From NCBI RefSeq assembly GCF_019599465.1, contig NZ_RKLR01000001.1:372001-436000 (forward strand): a stretch of 64,000 bases of DNA. Reading direction: 5' to 3'. Source of the DNA: Haloarcula rubra (GTDB lineage: Archaea; Halobacteriota; Halobacteria; Halobacteriales; Haloarculaceae). Below the pieces are notes generated by a model that saw nothing but the letters and a program-made list of their open reading frames with translations, did no database searches and had not been told where the DNA came from. Below, in pieces: positions 7,425-15,573 of the stretch. The stretch's first letter is position 1. Every line of letters begins with the position of its first letter. The translations under genes and the position numbers were made by a program.

Positions 7425-8716
7425 TGGTACCGACCGACGGGACGACGCGACGCAGGTTCCTCGCAGTCGTCGGTGCGAGTGCGCTCGCCGGGTGTGGTGC
7501 CATCGAGGATTTCGGCGGCGATGAGCGGACGACCATCCGGAGCCACGAACTCCCCGACGTCGACCACGAAGCGGGGCCGCGCCGTCGGGTCGCGCCCGCC
7601 GTCCCCGTCGCTATCGACGGCGCGTACCTCGGGGCGGCCCGCGACCGGACCACGGACCTGCTCGCGGCCCTCCCGACGCCGCTGGGCCCCGACGAGATTC
7701 CCAACGGATACGTCCGAGAGCGACTGCTCGACGCCTCGACTAACGCCTCCGACGCCCTCGACGAGGCCCGGCGCGCGGAGACGGCGTTCGCCTCGATGCA
7801 GGAACTGCGCCGGGCCCGTGAGCACGCCCGGTACGCCGCCGCTGGGTGGCGGTTCGTCGACGCGGGCCAGTCGGTCGCCAGCCTTCGCGAGGAACACGAG
7901 ACGGCGACAGCGGCGGCGCGGTCTATGCGGTCGGCCTACGACCACCTCGGGGCCGACCCCGTCCGGGCGGCACTGGTCCACGCCCGAGTCGAGCGAGCGC
8001 TCGAGCGGGCGGCCGACGGCGAGCAGCCCCGTGCGCCCGACGACGGGTCGGCGCTCCTGACCGTCGCCGAGTGGGGCGAGGAAACAGAGTCGACCCGGGC
8101 GCTCCTCGAGGACGCGCGGCACCTCGACTCGCAGTTCCGGGCCTCGCTCCCGTCGGACGCCGGGACCGTCGAGCCACGCCTCCGCCGGACCGCCGAGACG
8201 CTCCTCTCGACGGCCGAGTCGCGCCTGTCGACGCTCCCACCCGAACCGACTGCCGACGACTGGGGCACCGTCGAGCGCGTCGTCAGCGACCTTCGATACG
8301 AGGCCGAGGACGGACTCGCGCGCGTCGCCGAGGCTCCCGGACCGGCCACTGCCGTCGTCGACGCCACCGGACGACTGGCTCACTTCGACGCACTGGACCG
8401 CGTGCAGGACCGCGTCGAGTCCGGCGACCGGTTCCGTGTCGAGAGCGCCGCCGACGTCCACCAGTACAGGGAGACGGCACTCGACGCGCTGGCGTCGGCA
8501 CTCGCGGACAGCCCCGCACCCGGACTCGCCAGAACCATCCTCACCGACGCCGCCGGCCGAGTCTGGAGCGCAGACTGGGAGCTGAGTCGGGCCCGCGGCG
8601 AGACCACGCCCGAACAGTTGTCCGACCCCGTCGCGTCGTACGTCGTCGCGACGGCGCTCGCACGGGCCGCACCGACGGCCAGTCGACGGACCGCAGACAC
8701 GCTCGCGTCCGCATAG
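7424..8716 (+). CDS. Helical Tat lipoprotein, function unknown
   Basis: A 430-aa exported protein with TRRRFLAVVGASALAGC, a Tat signal with lipobox, at residues 8-24. The mature part is nearly all alpha-helical and rich in Ala, Arg, Asp and Glu, with repeated 'RAR/ARxAxAR' heptad-like runs and no Cys after the lipobox. That suggests an extended helical bundle. No enzymatic motif was found. It overlaps the preceding lipoprotein gene by one base. The frame also contains GTG at 7421 directly before the ATG, which makes no practical difference. The coupling suggests that the two lipoproteins act together at the outer face of the membrane. Confidence 0.65.
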   Translation: MVPTDGTTRRRFLAVVGASALAGCGAIEDFGGDERTTIRSHELPDVDHEAGPRRRVAPAVPVAIDGAYLGAARDRTTDLLAALPTPLGPDEIPNGYVRERLLDASTNASDALDEARRAETAFASMQELRRAREHARYAAAGWRFVDAGQSVASLREEHETATAAARSMRSAYDHLGADPVRAALVHARVERALERAADGEQPRAPDDGSALLTVAEWGEETESTRALLEDARHLDSQFRASLPSDAGTVEPRLRRTAETLLSTAESRLSTLPPEPTADDWGTVERVVSDLRYEAEDGLARVAEAPGPATAVVDATGRLAHFDALDRVQDRVESGDRFRVESAADVHQYRETALDALASALADSPAPGLARTILTDAAGRVWSADWELSRARGETTPEQLSDPVASYVVATALARAAPTASRRTADTLASA

Positions 8717-8748
8717 ACGACCGCCGACCCGGTCCGGAGTGCGAAGTC

Positions 8749-8757
8749 TTTAATAAT
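8749..8757 (+). promoter_or_regulatory. TATA box upstream of the fttA leader
   Basis: TTTAATAAT is the strongest TATA-like element in the gap before fttA. Transcription would begin near 8780, giving a 5' leader of about 140 bases. That is unusual among the leaderless genes around it. Confidence 0.5.
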
Positions 8758-8839
8758 TCGAGCGGGGTACTGACGTGTACAATCGGTTTTCCGGGCAGTT
8801 CTCCGCCTGGAGGTCGTTCACCGAACAACGGACAACTGT

Positions 8840-8923
8840 ATGACCGTACGAGACACTCGGTCCAGACCGACCCGCGACGGAGTACACGCCACCGGCAGGC
8901 CGCCCGCCCGTTCTACACTATGA
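8840..8923 (+). other. Possible 27-aa leader ORF overlapping the fttA start
   Basis: ATG at 8840 opens a 27-codon frame whose stop TGA (8921-8923) overlaps the fttA ATG (8920-8922) as ATGA. The peptide is Arg-rich and not acidic, so it may matter as a translated leader rather than as a protein. The layout would couple fttA translation to ribosomes finishing this frame. Whether it is translated is not known. Confidence 0.4.
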
Positions 8924-10824
8924 GCACGGTAGACAAGCAACTCGAAGAGGTACGAGCAACGATAGACGAAGAGGTTCCCAACCACATCTCCATCTCCGAC
9001 GTCACCTACGAGGGCCCGGAACTGGTCATCTACACCCGTGACCCGAAGGAGTTCGCCGCCGACGGCGACCTCGTCCGCCGTCTGGCGTCGAAACTCCGCA
9101 AGCGCATCACCGTCCGACCCGACCCGGACGTGCTGACGCGGCCGGAGACCGCCGAGGAGCGGATTCGAGAGATTATCCCCGACGACGCCGGCGTCAGCGG
9201 CCTCCAGTTCCTCGCCGACACCGGCGAGGTGCTCATCGAGGCCGAGAAACCCGGCCGCGTCATCGGCCGGCGCGGCGAGACGCTCCGGGAGATAACCAAA
9301 GCGGTCGGCTGGACGCCCGACGTGGTGCGCACGCCGCCCATCGAGTCGCCGACCGTCTCGAACGTCCGGGACTTCCTCACGCAGGAACGGGACGACCGGC
9401 GGGACATCCTCGAACGCGTCGGTCGGCAGATTCACCGCGACCCGATGTCCAGCGAGGAGTGGGTCCGGGTGACCACCCTCGGCGGGTGCCGAGAGGTCGG
9501 ACGTGCGGCGTACATCATCTCGACGGCCGACACGCGCATCCTCGTCGACTGCGGGGACAAACCCGGCGAGCGGACCGAACAGCCGTATCTCGACGTGCCC
9601 GAGGCCATCGGGTCCGGGGCGTCCTCGCTGGACGCCGTCGTCCTGACCCACGCCCATCTAGACCACGCGGCGCTGGTCCCCCTGCTGTTCGAACACGGCT
9701 ACGACGGCCCCATCTACTGTACGGAACCCACGCGGGACCTGCTGGGCCTGATGACGCTGGACTACATCGGCCGCGCCGACGCCGCCGGCCGCAAGCGCCC
9801 CTACGAGACCGAGATGGTCCGCGAGGCGGTCAAACACTGCATCCCGCTGGAGTACGGCGACGTCACCGACATCGCGCCCGACGTGAAACTCACGCTCCAC
9901 AACGCCGGCCACATCCTCGGGAGTTCCGTCGTCCACTTCCACATCGGCGACGGCCTCTACAACGTCGCCTTCTCCGGGGACATCCACTACGACAGCACAC
10001 GCCTGTTCGACGGCGCGGTCAACGAGTTCCCCCGCGTCGAGACGCTCGTCCTCGAGTCCACCTACGGCGGCCGCAACGACTACCAGACCGACCAGGACGA
10101 CTCCGAGCGAAAGCTCAAGCGCCTCGTCAGCGAGGCCGCCGACCGCGACGGGACCGTCTTCGTCCCGGTCCACGCCGTCGGCCGCGCACAGGAACTGATG
10201 GTCGTCCTCGAAGAGGCGATGCGCGAGGGCGACGTCCCCGAGATGCCGGTCTACCTCGACGGGATGATCTGGGAGGCCACGGCGGTCCACACCACCTATC
10301 CCGACTACCTCCGCAACGAGGTCAAGGACCGCATCCACGACGCCGACAGTAACCCGTTCCTCGCCGACCAGTTCACGCCCGTCGAGGACGGCGACGACCG
10401 CGAGGCCATCGCCGACCGTGACGAGGCGAGCGTGGTCCTCGCGCCGCCGAGTATGCTCACCGACGGCCCCGCCCGGACGTGGCTCGGACACCTCGCACCC
10501 GACGCCGACTCGACGCTGGCCTTCGTCGACTATCAGGCCCGCGGGACGCTCGGCAAGCGCATCCAGAAGGGAGCAGACGAGGTGCGCATCGACGGCGACA
10601 GCGTGCCGGTGAACATGCGCGTCGAGACGGTCGACGGCTTCTCCGGCCACGCCGACCGGCAGGGACTGGAGAACTTCGTGAAGACGATGCACCCCCGGCC
10701 CGAGAAGGTGCTCTGTGTCGACGGCGACGAGTCCGCCACACAGGACCTCTCCTCGGGGCTGTATCACGACTACAACGTGCGGACCTTCACGCCGGAGAAC
10801 CTCGAGACGTTCCGGTTCGTCTGA
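8920..10824 (+). CDS. fttA: Transcription termination factor FttA (aCPSF1), KH-beta-CASP ribonuclease
   Basis: A 634-aa protein of the archaeal CPSF73 family, which cleaves nascent RNA 5'-3' behind RNA polymerase to end transcription. Residues about 1-150 hold two KH domains ('RVIGRRGETLREITKAVGW' is the RNA-binding GxxG loop). A metallo-beta-lactamase domain follows, with H244-x-H246-x-D248-H249 ('THAHLDHAALVP'), 'NAGHILGS', 'AFSGDIHYDS' and 'FSGHADRQGL'. A beta-CASP domain is inserted between, and the C terminus 'RTFTPENLETFRFV' is typical. Length matches the family. The frame stays open far upstream, but MSTVDKQLEEVRATI is the usual beginning. Four stem-loops follow the gene. Confidence 0.96.
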   Translation: MSTVDKQLEEVRATIDEEVPNHISISDVTYEGPELVIYTRDPKEFAADGDLVRRLASKLRKRITVRPDPDVLTRPETAEERIREIIPDDAGVSGLQFLADTGEVLIEAEKPGRVIGRRGETLREITKAVGWTPDVVRTPPIESPTVSNVRDFLTQERDDRRDILERVGRQIHRDPMSSEEWVRVTTLGGCREVGRAAYIISTADTRILVDCGDKPGERTEQPYLDVPEAIGSGASSLDAVVLTHAHLDHAALVPLLFEHGYDGPIYCTEPTRDLLGLMTLDYIGRADAAGRKRPYETEMVREAVKHCIPLEYGDVTDIAPDVKLTLHNAGHILGSSVVHFHIGDGLYNVAFSGDIHYDSTRLFDGAVNEFPRVETLVLESTYGGRNDYQTDQDDSERKLKRLVSEAADRDGTVFVPVHAVGRAQELMVVLEEAMREGDVPEMPVYLDGMIWEATAVHTTYPDYLRNEVKDRIHDADSNPFLADQFTPVEDGDDREAIADRDEASVVLAPPSMLTDGPARTWLGHLAPDADSTLAFVDYQARGTLGKRIQKGADEVRIDGDSVPVNMRVETVDGFSGHADRQGLENFVKTMHPRPEKVLCVDGDESATQDLSSGLYHDYNVRTFTPENLETFRFV

Positions 10825-10831
10825 AGACCAC

Positions 10832-10876
10832 TTTTTACTGCGGGGGGTTCGCGTAGCGAACCCCCGCTTGCAAAAA
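10832..10876 (+). terminator. Long palindrome after fttA
   Basis: Two arms of about 21 bases (10832-10852 and 10856-10876) flank a GTA loop. They pair almost completely (tttttactgcg...gcttgcaaaaa). The outer T and A tracts make it work on either strand as a hairpin plus U-tract. The same design, a C/G-rich stem framed by T5 and A5, recurs downstream of genes in other haloarchaea to my knowledge, so it may be a dispersed repeat as well as a terminator. Confidence 0.6.
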
Positions 10877-10891
10877 CATGGGGAAAAACGG

Positions 10892-10998
10892 CCGGAATCT
10901 CGGTCTTCGACCTCGATTCCGGTGAACCGGCGGCTCTGCCGCCGGATGCTCGTCACTGCCTACCCTCCCCCGCTCGCCAGCGACGGAGCGCTGGCGAG
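10892..10998. repeat. Three further inverted repeats in the fttA-dsbB gap
   Basis: Perfect arms are CCGGAATC/GATTCCGG (10892-10899 and 10915-10922), CCGGCGGC/GCCGCCGG (10927-10934 and 10938-10945) and CTCGCCAGCG/CGCTGGCGAG (10973-10982 and 10989-10998). Together with the palindrome just upstream they give four hairpins in 167 bases. No protein is coded here. The stretch from 10999 to 11069 holds only the probable dsbB promoter, a T-rich 'cgcttttt' at about 11039-11046. Confidence 0.55.
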
Positions 10999-11069
10999 GC
11001 CATCGCCGGCCACCCCGTCGACGACACCCGCACGTAACGCTTTTTCCGACGGCGCACGCCCTCACACTC

Positions 11070-11495
11070 GTGTACGGGCGAAACAGTGGCGGTGGGGTTC
11101 CCCTCGATAGCCGGTCGCTCCTCGCCGTCGCGACGCTGGTCGCGCTGGTCGCTACCGCCGGGAGCCTCTACCTCTCGCTGGGTCTCGGGCTGACCCCCTG
11201 TCGGCTCTGCTGGTACCAGCGCATCCTCATGTACCCGCAGGTGGTCGTGCTGGGCGTCGCCGCCGTCGAGCGACGGCCTGCCGTCGCCCGCACGGCCCTG
11301 CCGCTCGTCGGCCTCGGCGGCGCCCTCGCGGCGTACCACTCGTGGTTGCAGGTGACCCAGACCACCTGTGGCATCGGCGCGATAAGTTGCGCGCAGATCC
11401 AGTACCGCGTGCTCGGGCTGACGGTTCCGAACCTCTCCTTGCTCGCGTTCTGCCTCGTGGGCGTCGCCGTCGCGGTGGCGTGGCGACGCGGGTGA
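11070..11495 (+). CDS. dsbB: Disulfide bond formation protein B (DsbB family)
   Basis: A 141-aa membrane protein that reoxidises an extracytoplasmic thiol oxidase using membrane quinone. It has four membrane helices. The first periplasmic-side pair is in 'PCRLCWYQRILMYPQ' (the classic C-x-x-C-W-x-Q-R motif). The second pair is in 'TTCGIGAISCAQIQ', and the family ending 'GLTVPNLSLLAF' follows. The start is GTG 11070, because no ATG is available in frame; a T-rich box about 26 bases upstream supports it. The spacing C-x6-C of the second pair is short compared with E. coli DsbB and resembles BdbC-type proteins. Confidence 0.9.
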   Translation: MYGRNSGGGVPLDSRSLLAVATLVALVATAGSLYLSLGLGLTPCRLCWYQRILMYPQVVVLGVAAVERRPAVARTALPLVGLGGALAAYHSWLQVTQTTCGIGAISCAQIQYRVLGLTVPNLSLLAFCLVGVAVAVAWRRG

Positions 11496-11552
11496 CCCGC
11501 ACGGGTTGCCGGGCGCCCCAGTGTTTTTGTGGTCGGCCACGTTGGACCGGCT

Positions 11553-12584
11553 ATGGAGTATACCAGACTCGGTTCGACAGGGACGACGGTCTCACAGCTC
11601 TGTTTCGGGACGTGGCGCTTCGGCCGCCAGACGGGCGACGTCGTCGAGACGGACCGCGAAGAAGCCCACGAACTGCTGGACGCGGCGTGGGAACGCGGCA
11701 TCAACTTCATCGACACGGCCAACGTCTACGGCACGCCGAACGGGAAGAGCGAGGAGTTCATCGGCGACTGGCTAGCGGACTACGACCGCGAGGACGTCGT
11801 GCTGGCCTCGAAGGTGTACTTCCCCTTCGACGGGTGGGGCGACCCCGGCCCGAACGACTCGGGTCTCGGCCGCAAGCACATCCGCGCACAGATAGAGGGG
11901 ACCCTCGACCGTCTCGATACGGACTATCTGGACCTCTACTACATCCACCGCTGGGACGAGGAGAGCGACATCGAGGAGACGCTGCGGACGCTGAACGACC
12001 TCGTCCGCGAGGGGAAAGTCCACTACCTCGGCGCGTCGACGATGGCCGCGTGGCAACTGACGAAAGCCCTCTGGAAGTCGGACGTCGAGGGCCTCGAACG
12101 GTTCGAAGTCACCCAACCGCTGTTCCACGCGGGCTACCGTGACGACGTGAAGGACTACCTCGACGTGTGTGCGGACCAGGATATGGCGGTCTGTCCGTAC
12201 TCGCCGCTCGCGGGCGGATTCCTCACCGGCAAGTACGAGCGCACGGACGACGAGGACCCGACGGCCTTCGAGGGGCCGGAGGGCGCCCGTGGCTCGCTCG
12301 ACGACCGGTTCGAGGACTACTACCTCTCGGAACGCGGCTGGCACGTCCTGGACGAGATTCGCGCCGTCGCGGACGAACTCGACGCGACGCCGGCACAGGT
12401 CGCGCTCCGCTGGAACATCGAGCAACCGGACTTCACCTGCGTCCCAATCGTCGGCGCCCGCACCGTCGACCAACTCGACGAGAACGTCGGGGCGACGGAC
12501 ATCTCGCTGTCGGACGAGCAGTTCAACCGCATCGTCTCCGCGCGCTACGCCGAGGACGGCGAGCGGTGGGGCCACCGGCGCTGA
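11553..12584 (+). CDS. Aldo/keto reductase
   Basis: A 343-aa cytosolic NADPH-dependent TIM-barrel oxidoreductase. The catalytic tetrad is visible: Asp and Tyr in 'FIDTANVYGTPNGKSEEFIGDWL', Lys in 'VVLASKVYFPF' and His in 'YLDLYYIHRWD'. The cofactor segment near the C terminus reads 'VPIVGARTVDQLDENVGATDISLS', typical of the subfamily related to potassium-channel beta subunits and YghZ. The substrate is unknown. It starts at ATG 11553, 57 bases after dsbB. The T-rich stretch at 11523-11529 can serve as promoter or terminator. A second, different aldo/keto reductase lies at 50451. Confidence 0.93.
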   Translation: MEYTRLGSTGTTVSQLCFGTWRFGRQTGDVVETDREEAHELLDAAWERGINFIDTANVYGTPNGKSEEFIGDWLADYDREDVVLASKVYFPFDGWGDPGPNDSGLGRKHIRAQIEGTLDRLDTDYLDLYYIHRWDEESDIEETLRTLNDLVREGKVHYLGASTMAAWQLTKALWKSDVEGLERFEVTQPLFHAGYRDDVKDYLDVCADQDMAVCPYSPLAGGFLTGKYERTDDEDPTAFEGPEGARGSLDDRFEDYYLSERGWHVLDEIRAVADELDATPAQVALRWNIEQPDFTCVPIVGARTVDQLDENVGATDISLSDEQFNRIVSARYAEDGERWGHRR

Positions 12585-12613
12585 GTGGGTCCGCGACCGC
12601 ACGGGTGTACAGG

Positions 12614-12625
12614 CATATCCTTTTG
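12614..12625 (+). promoter_or_regulatory. TATA-like box of the BAT-type regulator gene
   Basis: gcatatcctttt lies about 30 bases upstream of ATG 12650, between two closely spaced genes, and is the only AT-rich patch there. Confidence 0.45.
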
Positions 12626-12649
12626 CTGTTGGACGACAGATAGCCGACG

Positions 12650-13294
12650 ATGGCGACCGTCGCAGAGTTCAGGATGCCGCCGGAGACGTTCCTGCTGGGA
12701 GCGGTCTTCGAGTCGTACCCGGACGCAGTCGTCGAGATAGAGCGCGTCGTCCCGACCGGGTCGACCGTGATGCCGTACTTCTGGATAGAGGGTGTCGACG
12801 GCGAGACGGTCCGTGGGTTCCTCTCGACCGTCGCGGAGTTCGAGACGGTCACGGTGGTCGACAGCGTCTGCGGACGGTCGCTCCTCCGGAGCAAGTGCGT
12901 GGGGACCCACGAGGGGCTACTCGGAGCCATCGTGGACAGCGACGTGACGATGCTGTCCGCGGTCGGGACCGAGGTGGGGTGGCGCGTCGACGTCCGCGGC
13001 GACGAACAGCACGCGATTACGGCGTTCGACCGCGCCTGCCGAGACGCCGGTATCGTCCCGACGCTGTCGGAGTTGACCGACGCGGGGTCGGCGGCCATCG
13101 AGGGGGCCCCCGAACTGACCGACAGACAGCGCGAGGCGCTGACGCTCGCCTACGAACGCGGGTACTTCAGCGAACCCCGGACCACCACGTTAGAGGAGAT
13201 AGCGACCGAACTCGGCATCTCTCGGCAGGCGCTGTCGAATCGACTCCGCCGAGGCTACCGGACGCTCGTCGAGTCGCACGTCCTCGAGACCTGA
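12650..13294 (+). CDS. HTH-10 (bacterio-opsin activator-like) transcriptional regulator
   Basis: A 214-aa cytosolic regulator. Residues about 1-150 resemble the BAT sensor-like region ('AEFRMPPETFLLGAVFESYPDAVVEIERVVPTGSTVMPYFWIEG' is split over the usual beta strands). Residues about 155-214 form the HTH_10 DNA-binding domain, with 'LTDRQREALTLAYERGYFSEPRTTTLEEIATELGISRQALSNRLRRG' as the recognition module. Such proteins are abundant in haloarchaea and lack a defined ligand here. Several Cys (C80, C88 and C127 by rough count) could be redox-active, which is speculative. Confidence 0.88.
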   Translation: MATVAEFRMPPETFLLGAVFESYPDAVVEIERVVPTGSTVMPYFWIEGVDGETVRGFLSTVAEFETVTVVDSVCGRSLLRSKCVGTHEGLLGAIVDSDVTMLSAVGTEVGWRVDVRGDEQHAITAFDRACRDAGIVPTLSELTDAGSAAIEGAPELTDRQREALTLAYERGYFSEPRTTTLEEIATELGISRQALSNRLRRGYRTLVESHVLET

Positions 13295-13369
13295 CCCGCC
13301 ACGAACAGTATCAAGAGATTACATAGTCAACCCGCTCTGCTTTACTGCTGTCGTGGCTCTTTCGACTCG

Positions 13370-13726
13370 ATGACCGACCCCACGCCATCGACTGTCCGCG
13401 AGCAGTCGGGGCACGACGCCGTCGCAGACGGCACGGCGTGTGATTTCACAGACGTATCGACCCACACTCAGACACACGAGACCCGTGCGGAGTTCGACGG
13501 AACCACGAGCCTCGCGAGTCTCGCGGTCCCCGAACTCGTGGGCCGGCTCGAGGGCATAGACCCCTGTTCGTTGCCGTCGCTGTACGAGAGCGTCAATCCC
13601 GAGGCGCTAGACGAGCTGTTCGCCGACGACCGGGGAGCGAACTGCAACCTCTCGGTGACCTTCGACTACGCCGGGTACAGGGTGACGGTGCGCGACGGCG
13701 CGGTGTCCGTGTCACCGGCCGAGTAG
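13370..13726 (+). CDS. HalOD1 output domain protein
   Basis: A 118-aa protein. The last 70 residues ('LVGRLEGIDPCSLPSLYESV', 'EALDELF', 'CNLSVTFDYAGYRVTV') match the haloarchaeal HalOD1 output domain, found alone or attached to signal-transduction proteins. The first 45 residues are a disordered acidic/Thr-rich tail. Its biochemical role is unknown. A TATA-like 'gctttactg' lies about 27 bases before ATG 13370, suggesting a leaderless transcript. The convergent endonuclease III gene ends only five bases away. Confidence 0.85.
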   Translation: MTDPTPSTVREQSGHDAVADGTACDFTDVSTHTQTHETRAEFDGTTSLASLAVPELVGRLEGIDPCSLPSLYESVNPEALDELFADDRGANCNLSVTFDYAGYRVTVRDGAVSVSPAE

Positions 13727-13731
13727 TCCGC

Positions 13732-14598
13732 TCACTCCGGCGCTTCGGCGGGGTCTACCACGTCGCCCGTCGCCGGATAGACGCCGACCTGTGCACACTG
13801 GTCCGCGAGCGGACAGGCCTCCGGGTCGTCCAGACACGCCGGCTTGCGCGCCGTGCAGTACTCCCGGCCGAACTGTATCATCGCCGTATGCCCGAAGCCG
13901 CACTTCTCTGCTGGCACGTCGCGTTCGACGTACTCCCGAACCGTCTCGTGGTCGGCGTCGGCGGGTGCCAGCCCCATCCGCCGGGCGATGCGGTGGACGT
14001 GCGTGTCGACGGGGAAGACACCGCCGCGCCCGCCGGCGAACAGGAGGACACAGTCGGCCGTCTTCGGCCCGACGCCGTTTAGCTCCAGCAAGCGGTCCCG
14101 AACCTCGTCGGGGTCCGCCTCGCGGACGAACTCGTCGAACTCGTCGGCACCGCCGTACGCCTCGCAGATGCGCTGGGCGATAGCGATTATCCGCTCGGAC
14201 TTCTGGTTGTACAGGCCCGCCGACGAGATGGTCTCGGCTAACGTCTGCTGGTCGGCCTCGGCGAGCGTCGCCGCGAGGTCACCGTCGTCCCCTCGCGGGT
14301 CGGTGCTCTCCCCGCTCGGACCGTCCGAGGCGCTTCCCGCCTCACTCCCCCCGTACCGTTCCATCAACGAGTCGTGGGCGGGTTGGCTGGCCTTGTCCGA
14401 CGTGTTCTGGCTGAGAATCGTGCGCACGAGACACTCGAATGCCGGCCGGCCGCCGTAGGTCTTCGTCCAGTACATCTCGCCGAGGCGGTCGACGACGGCC
14501 TCTGCCCGCGTCCCTGCCGTCGATGGGTCGAACGTCGCCGCCCGACCTCCGCCCGACTCGCCCCCGCTGATGTTCTCCTCCGGTTCCGGGTCTGCCAT
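13732..14598 (-). CDS. nth: Endonuclease III (base excision repair)
   Basis: A 288-aa Fe-S DNA glycosylase/AP lyase that removes oxidised pyrimidines. The helix-hairpin-helix 'LLELNGVGPKTADCVLLFAGG' carries the catalytic Lys, and 'VFPVDTHVHRIARRMGL' carries the catalytic Asp. The 4Fe-4S loop is C-x6-C-x6-C-x5-C, where bacterial Nth has C-x6-C-x2-C-x5-C, so four residues are inserted. A roughly 25-residue Gly/Ser/Asp-rich insertion lies after 'SLMERYGGSEAG', and about 30 disordered residues precede the fold; both are haloarchaeal embellishments. ATG 14598 was chosen since the upstream frame is not protein-like. Confidence 0.93.
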   Translation of the reverse strand: MADPEPEENISGGESGGGRAATFDPSTAGTRAEAVVDRLGEMYWTKTYGGRPAFECLVRTILSQNTSDKASQPAHDSLMERYGGSEAGSASDGPSGESTDPRGDDGDLAATLAEADQQTLAETISSAGLYNQKSERIIAIAQRICEAYGGADEFDEFVREADPDEVRDRLLELNGVGPKTADCVLLFAGGRGGVFPVDTHVHRIARRMGLAPADADHETVREYVERDVPAEKCGFGHTAMIQFGREYCTARKPACLDDPEACPLADQCAQVGVYPATGDVVDPAEAPE

Positions 14599-14718
14599 GT
14601 CTGTCCGGTGGGCCCCGAGCGGCAAAACCCCTTCACCAAACACGGTCGGTACGGGTCTGGAAAGTCGCTTCGAAGGGTCGTAGCGAGCGCCTATGTCGTC
14701 CCCGGACCTCTCTGAGGT

Positions 14719-15564
14719 ATGACCGAGACAGTCCTCGTGACCGGCGCCACCGGAACCGTCGGGTCGGCGCTCCGGGCGGAACTGGTCGACTACGACGCCG
14801 TCGTCCGTGCCACGGCCCAGTCCCCACCGGGTGACGGCCCCGCCGACGAGTGGGTCACGTTCGACTTCGAGAAACCGGAGACGTGGGGCGCGGCACTGGC
14901 GGCCGTCGACGCGCTGTTCCTGTTGCGGCCGCCCGAGGCCTCGCGAGTCGGACGTCTACGCGAGTTCGTCGACGCCGCGGCCCGCGTGGGCGTCGAGCGC
15001 TGTACCGTGCTCTCCGTCCTCGGGGCCGACCGCAACCCACTGCTCCCGCACCGACGGGTGGAGCGTCACGTCGCGGCCTCGGGCCTCGACTGGACGTTCC
15101 TGCGCCCCTCGTTCTTCACCCAGAACCTCACGGAAGTCCACGGCGAGTCACTCCGCGCCGGCGAGATTGCGGTCCCCGCCGGCGACGGGGAGACGAGTTT
15201 CGTCGACGCCCGCGACGTCGGGGCCGTCGCCGCACGCACGCTCACCGACCCCGGCCACGCCGGGACGGCCTGCGACCTCACCGGCCCCGAGGCGCTGACC
15301 TACAGCGAGGTGGCGGCCGTCGCCAGCGACGTGCTCGGATACCCCGTCGAGTACACGGACCCGTCGCTCCCGCGGTTCGTCGTCGGAGAACTCCGCCACG
15401 GCCGCCCCCTCGGATACGCACTGGTGATGAGCGGTCTCTACACGACGGCGCGCCTCGGCCTCGCGGGCCGGGTGACGGACGACGTGGGGCGCGTCCTCGG
15501 CCGCGACCCGCGGGACGTCCGGACGTTCTTCGAGGACTACGCCGGCGAACTCGGGCAAGACTGA
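14719..15564 (+). CDS. NmrA-like NAD(P)-binding protein
   Basis: A 281-aa atypical short-chain dehydrogenase. The N-terminal 'VLVTGATGTVGSALRAEL' is the glycine-rich dinucleotide loop. 'GLDWTFLRPSFFTQNL' and 'FVDARDVGAVAARTL' are the usual NmrA/TMR landmarks, and the Tyr-Lys catalytic pair of classical SDRs is absent. These proteins either sense NADPH or act as quinone or isoflavone reductase-type enzymes; which applies cannot be told here. It is transcribed alone, divergent from nth with a 120-base gap between the starts. Confidence 0.85.
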   Translation: MTETVLVTGATGTVGSALRAELVDYDAVVRATAQSPPGDGPADEWVTFDFEKPETWGAALAAVDALFLLRPPEASRVGRLREFVDAAARVGVERCTVLSVLGADRNPLLPHRRVERHVAASGLDWTFLRPSFFTQNLTEVHGESLRAGEIAVPAGDGETSFVDARDVGAVAARTLTDPGHAGTACDLTGPEALTYSEVAAVASDVLGYPVEYTDPSLPRFVVGELRHGRPLGYALVMSGLYTTARLGLAGRVTDDVGRVLGRDPRDVRTFFEDYAGELGQD

Positions 15565-15573
15565 TCGACCCTG

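Noticed and set aside
7846-8919. Extension of the fttA frame by about 360 codons upstream
   Set aside because: The added protein is Arg/Gly/Pro-rich with no haloarchaeal acidity and lies over the helical lipoprotein gene. FttA proteins start at MSTVDKQ-like sequence.
10832-10998. The cluster of inverted repeats as a CRISPR array
   Set aside because: The arms differ from each other in sequence and there are no regular spacers or cas genes.
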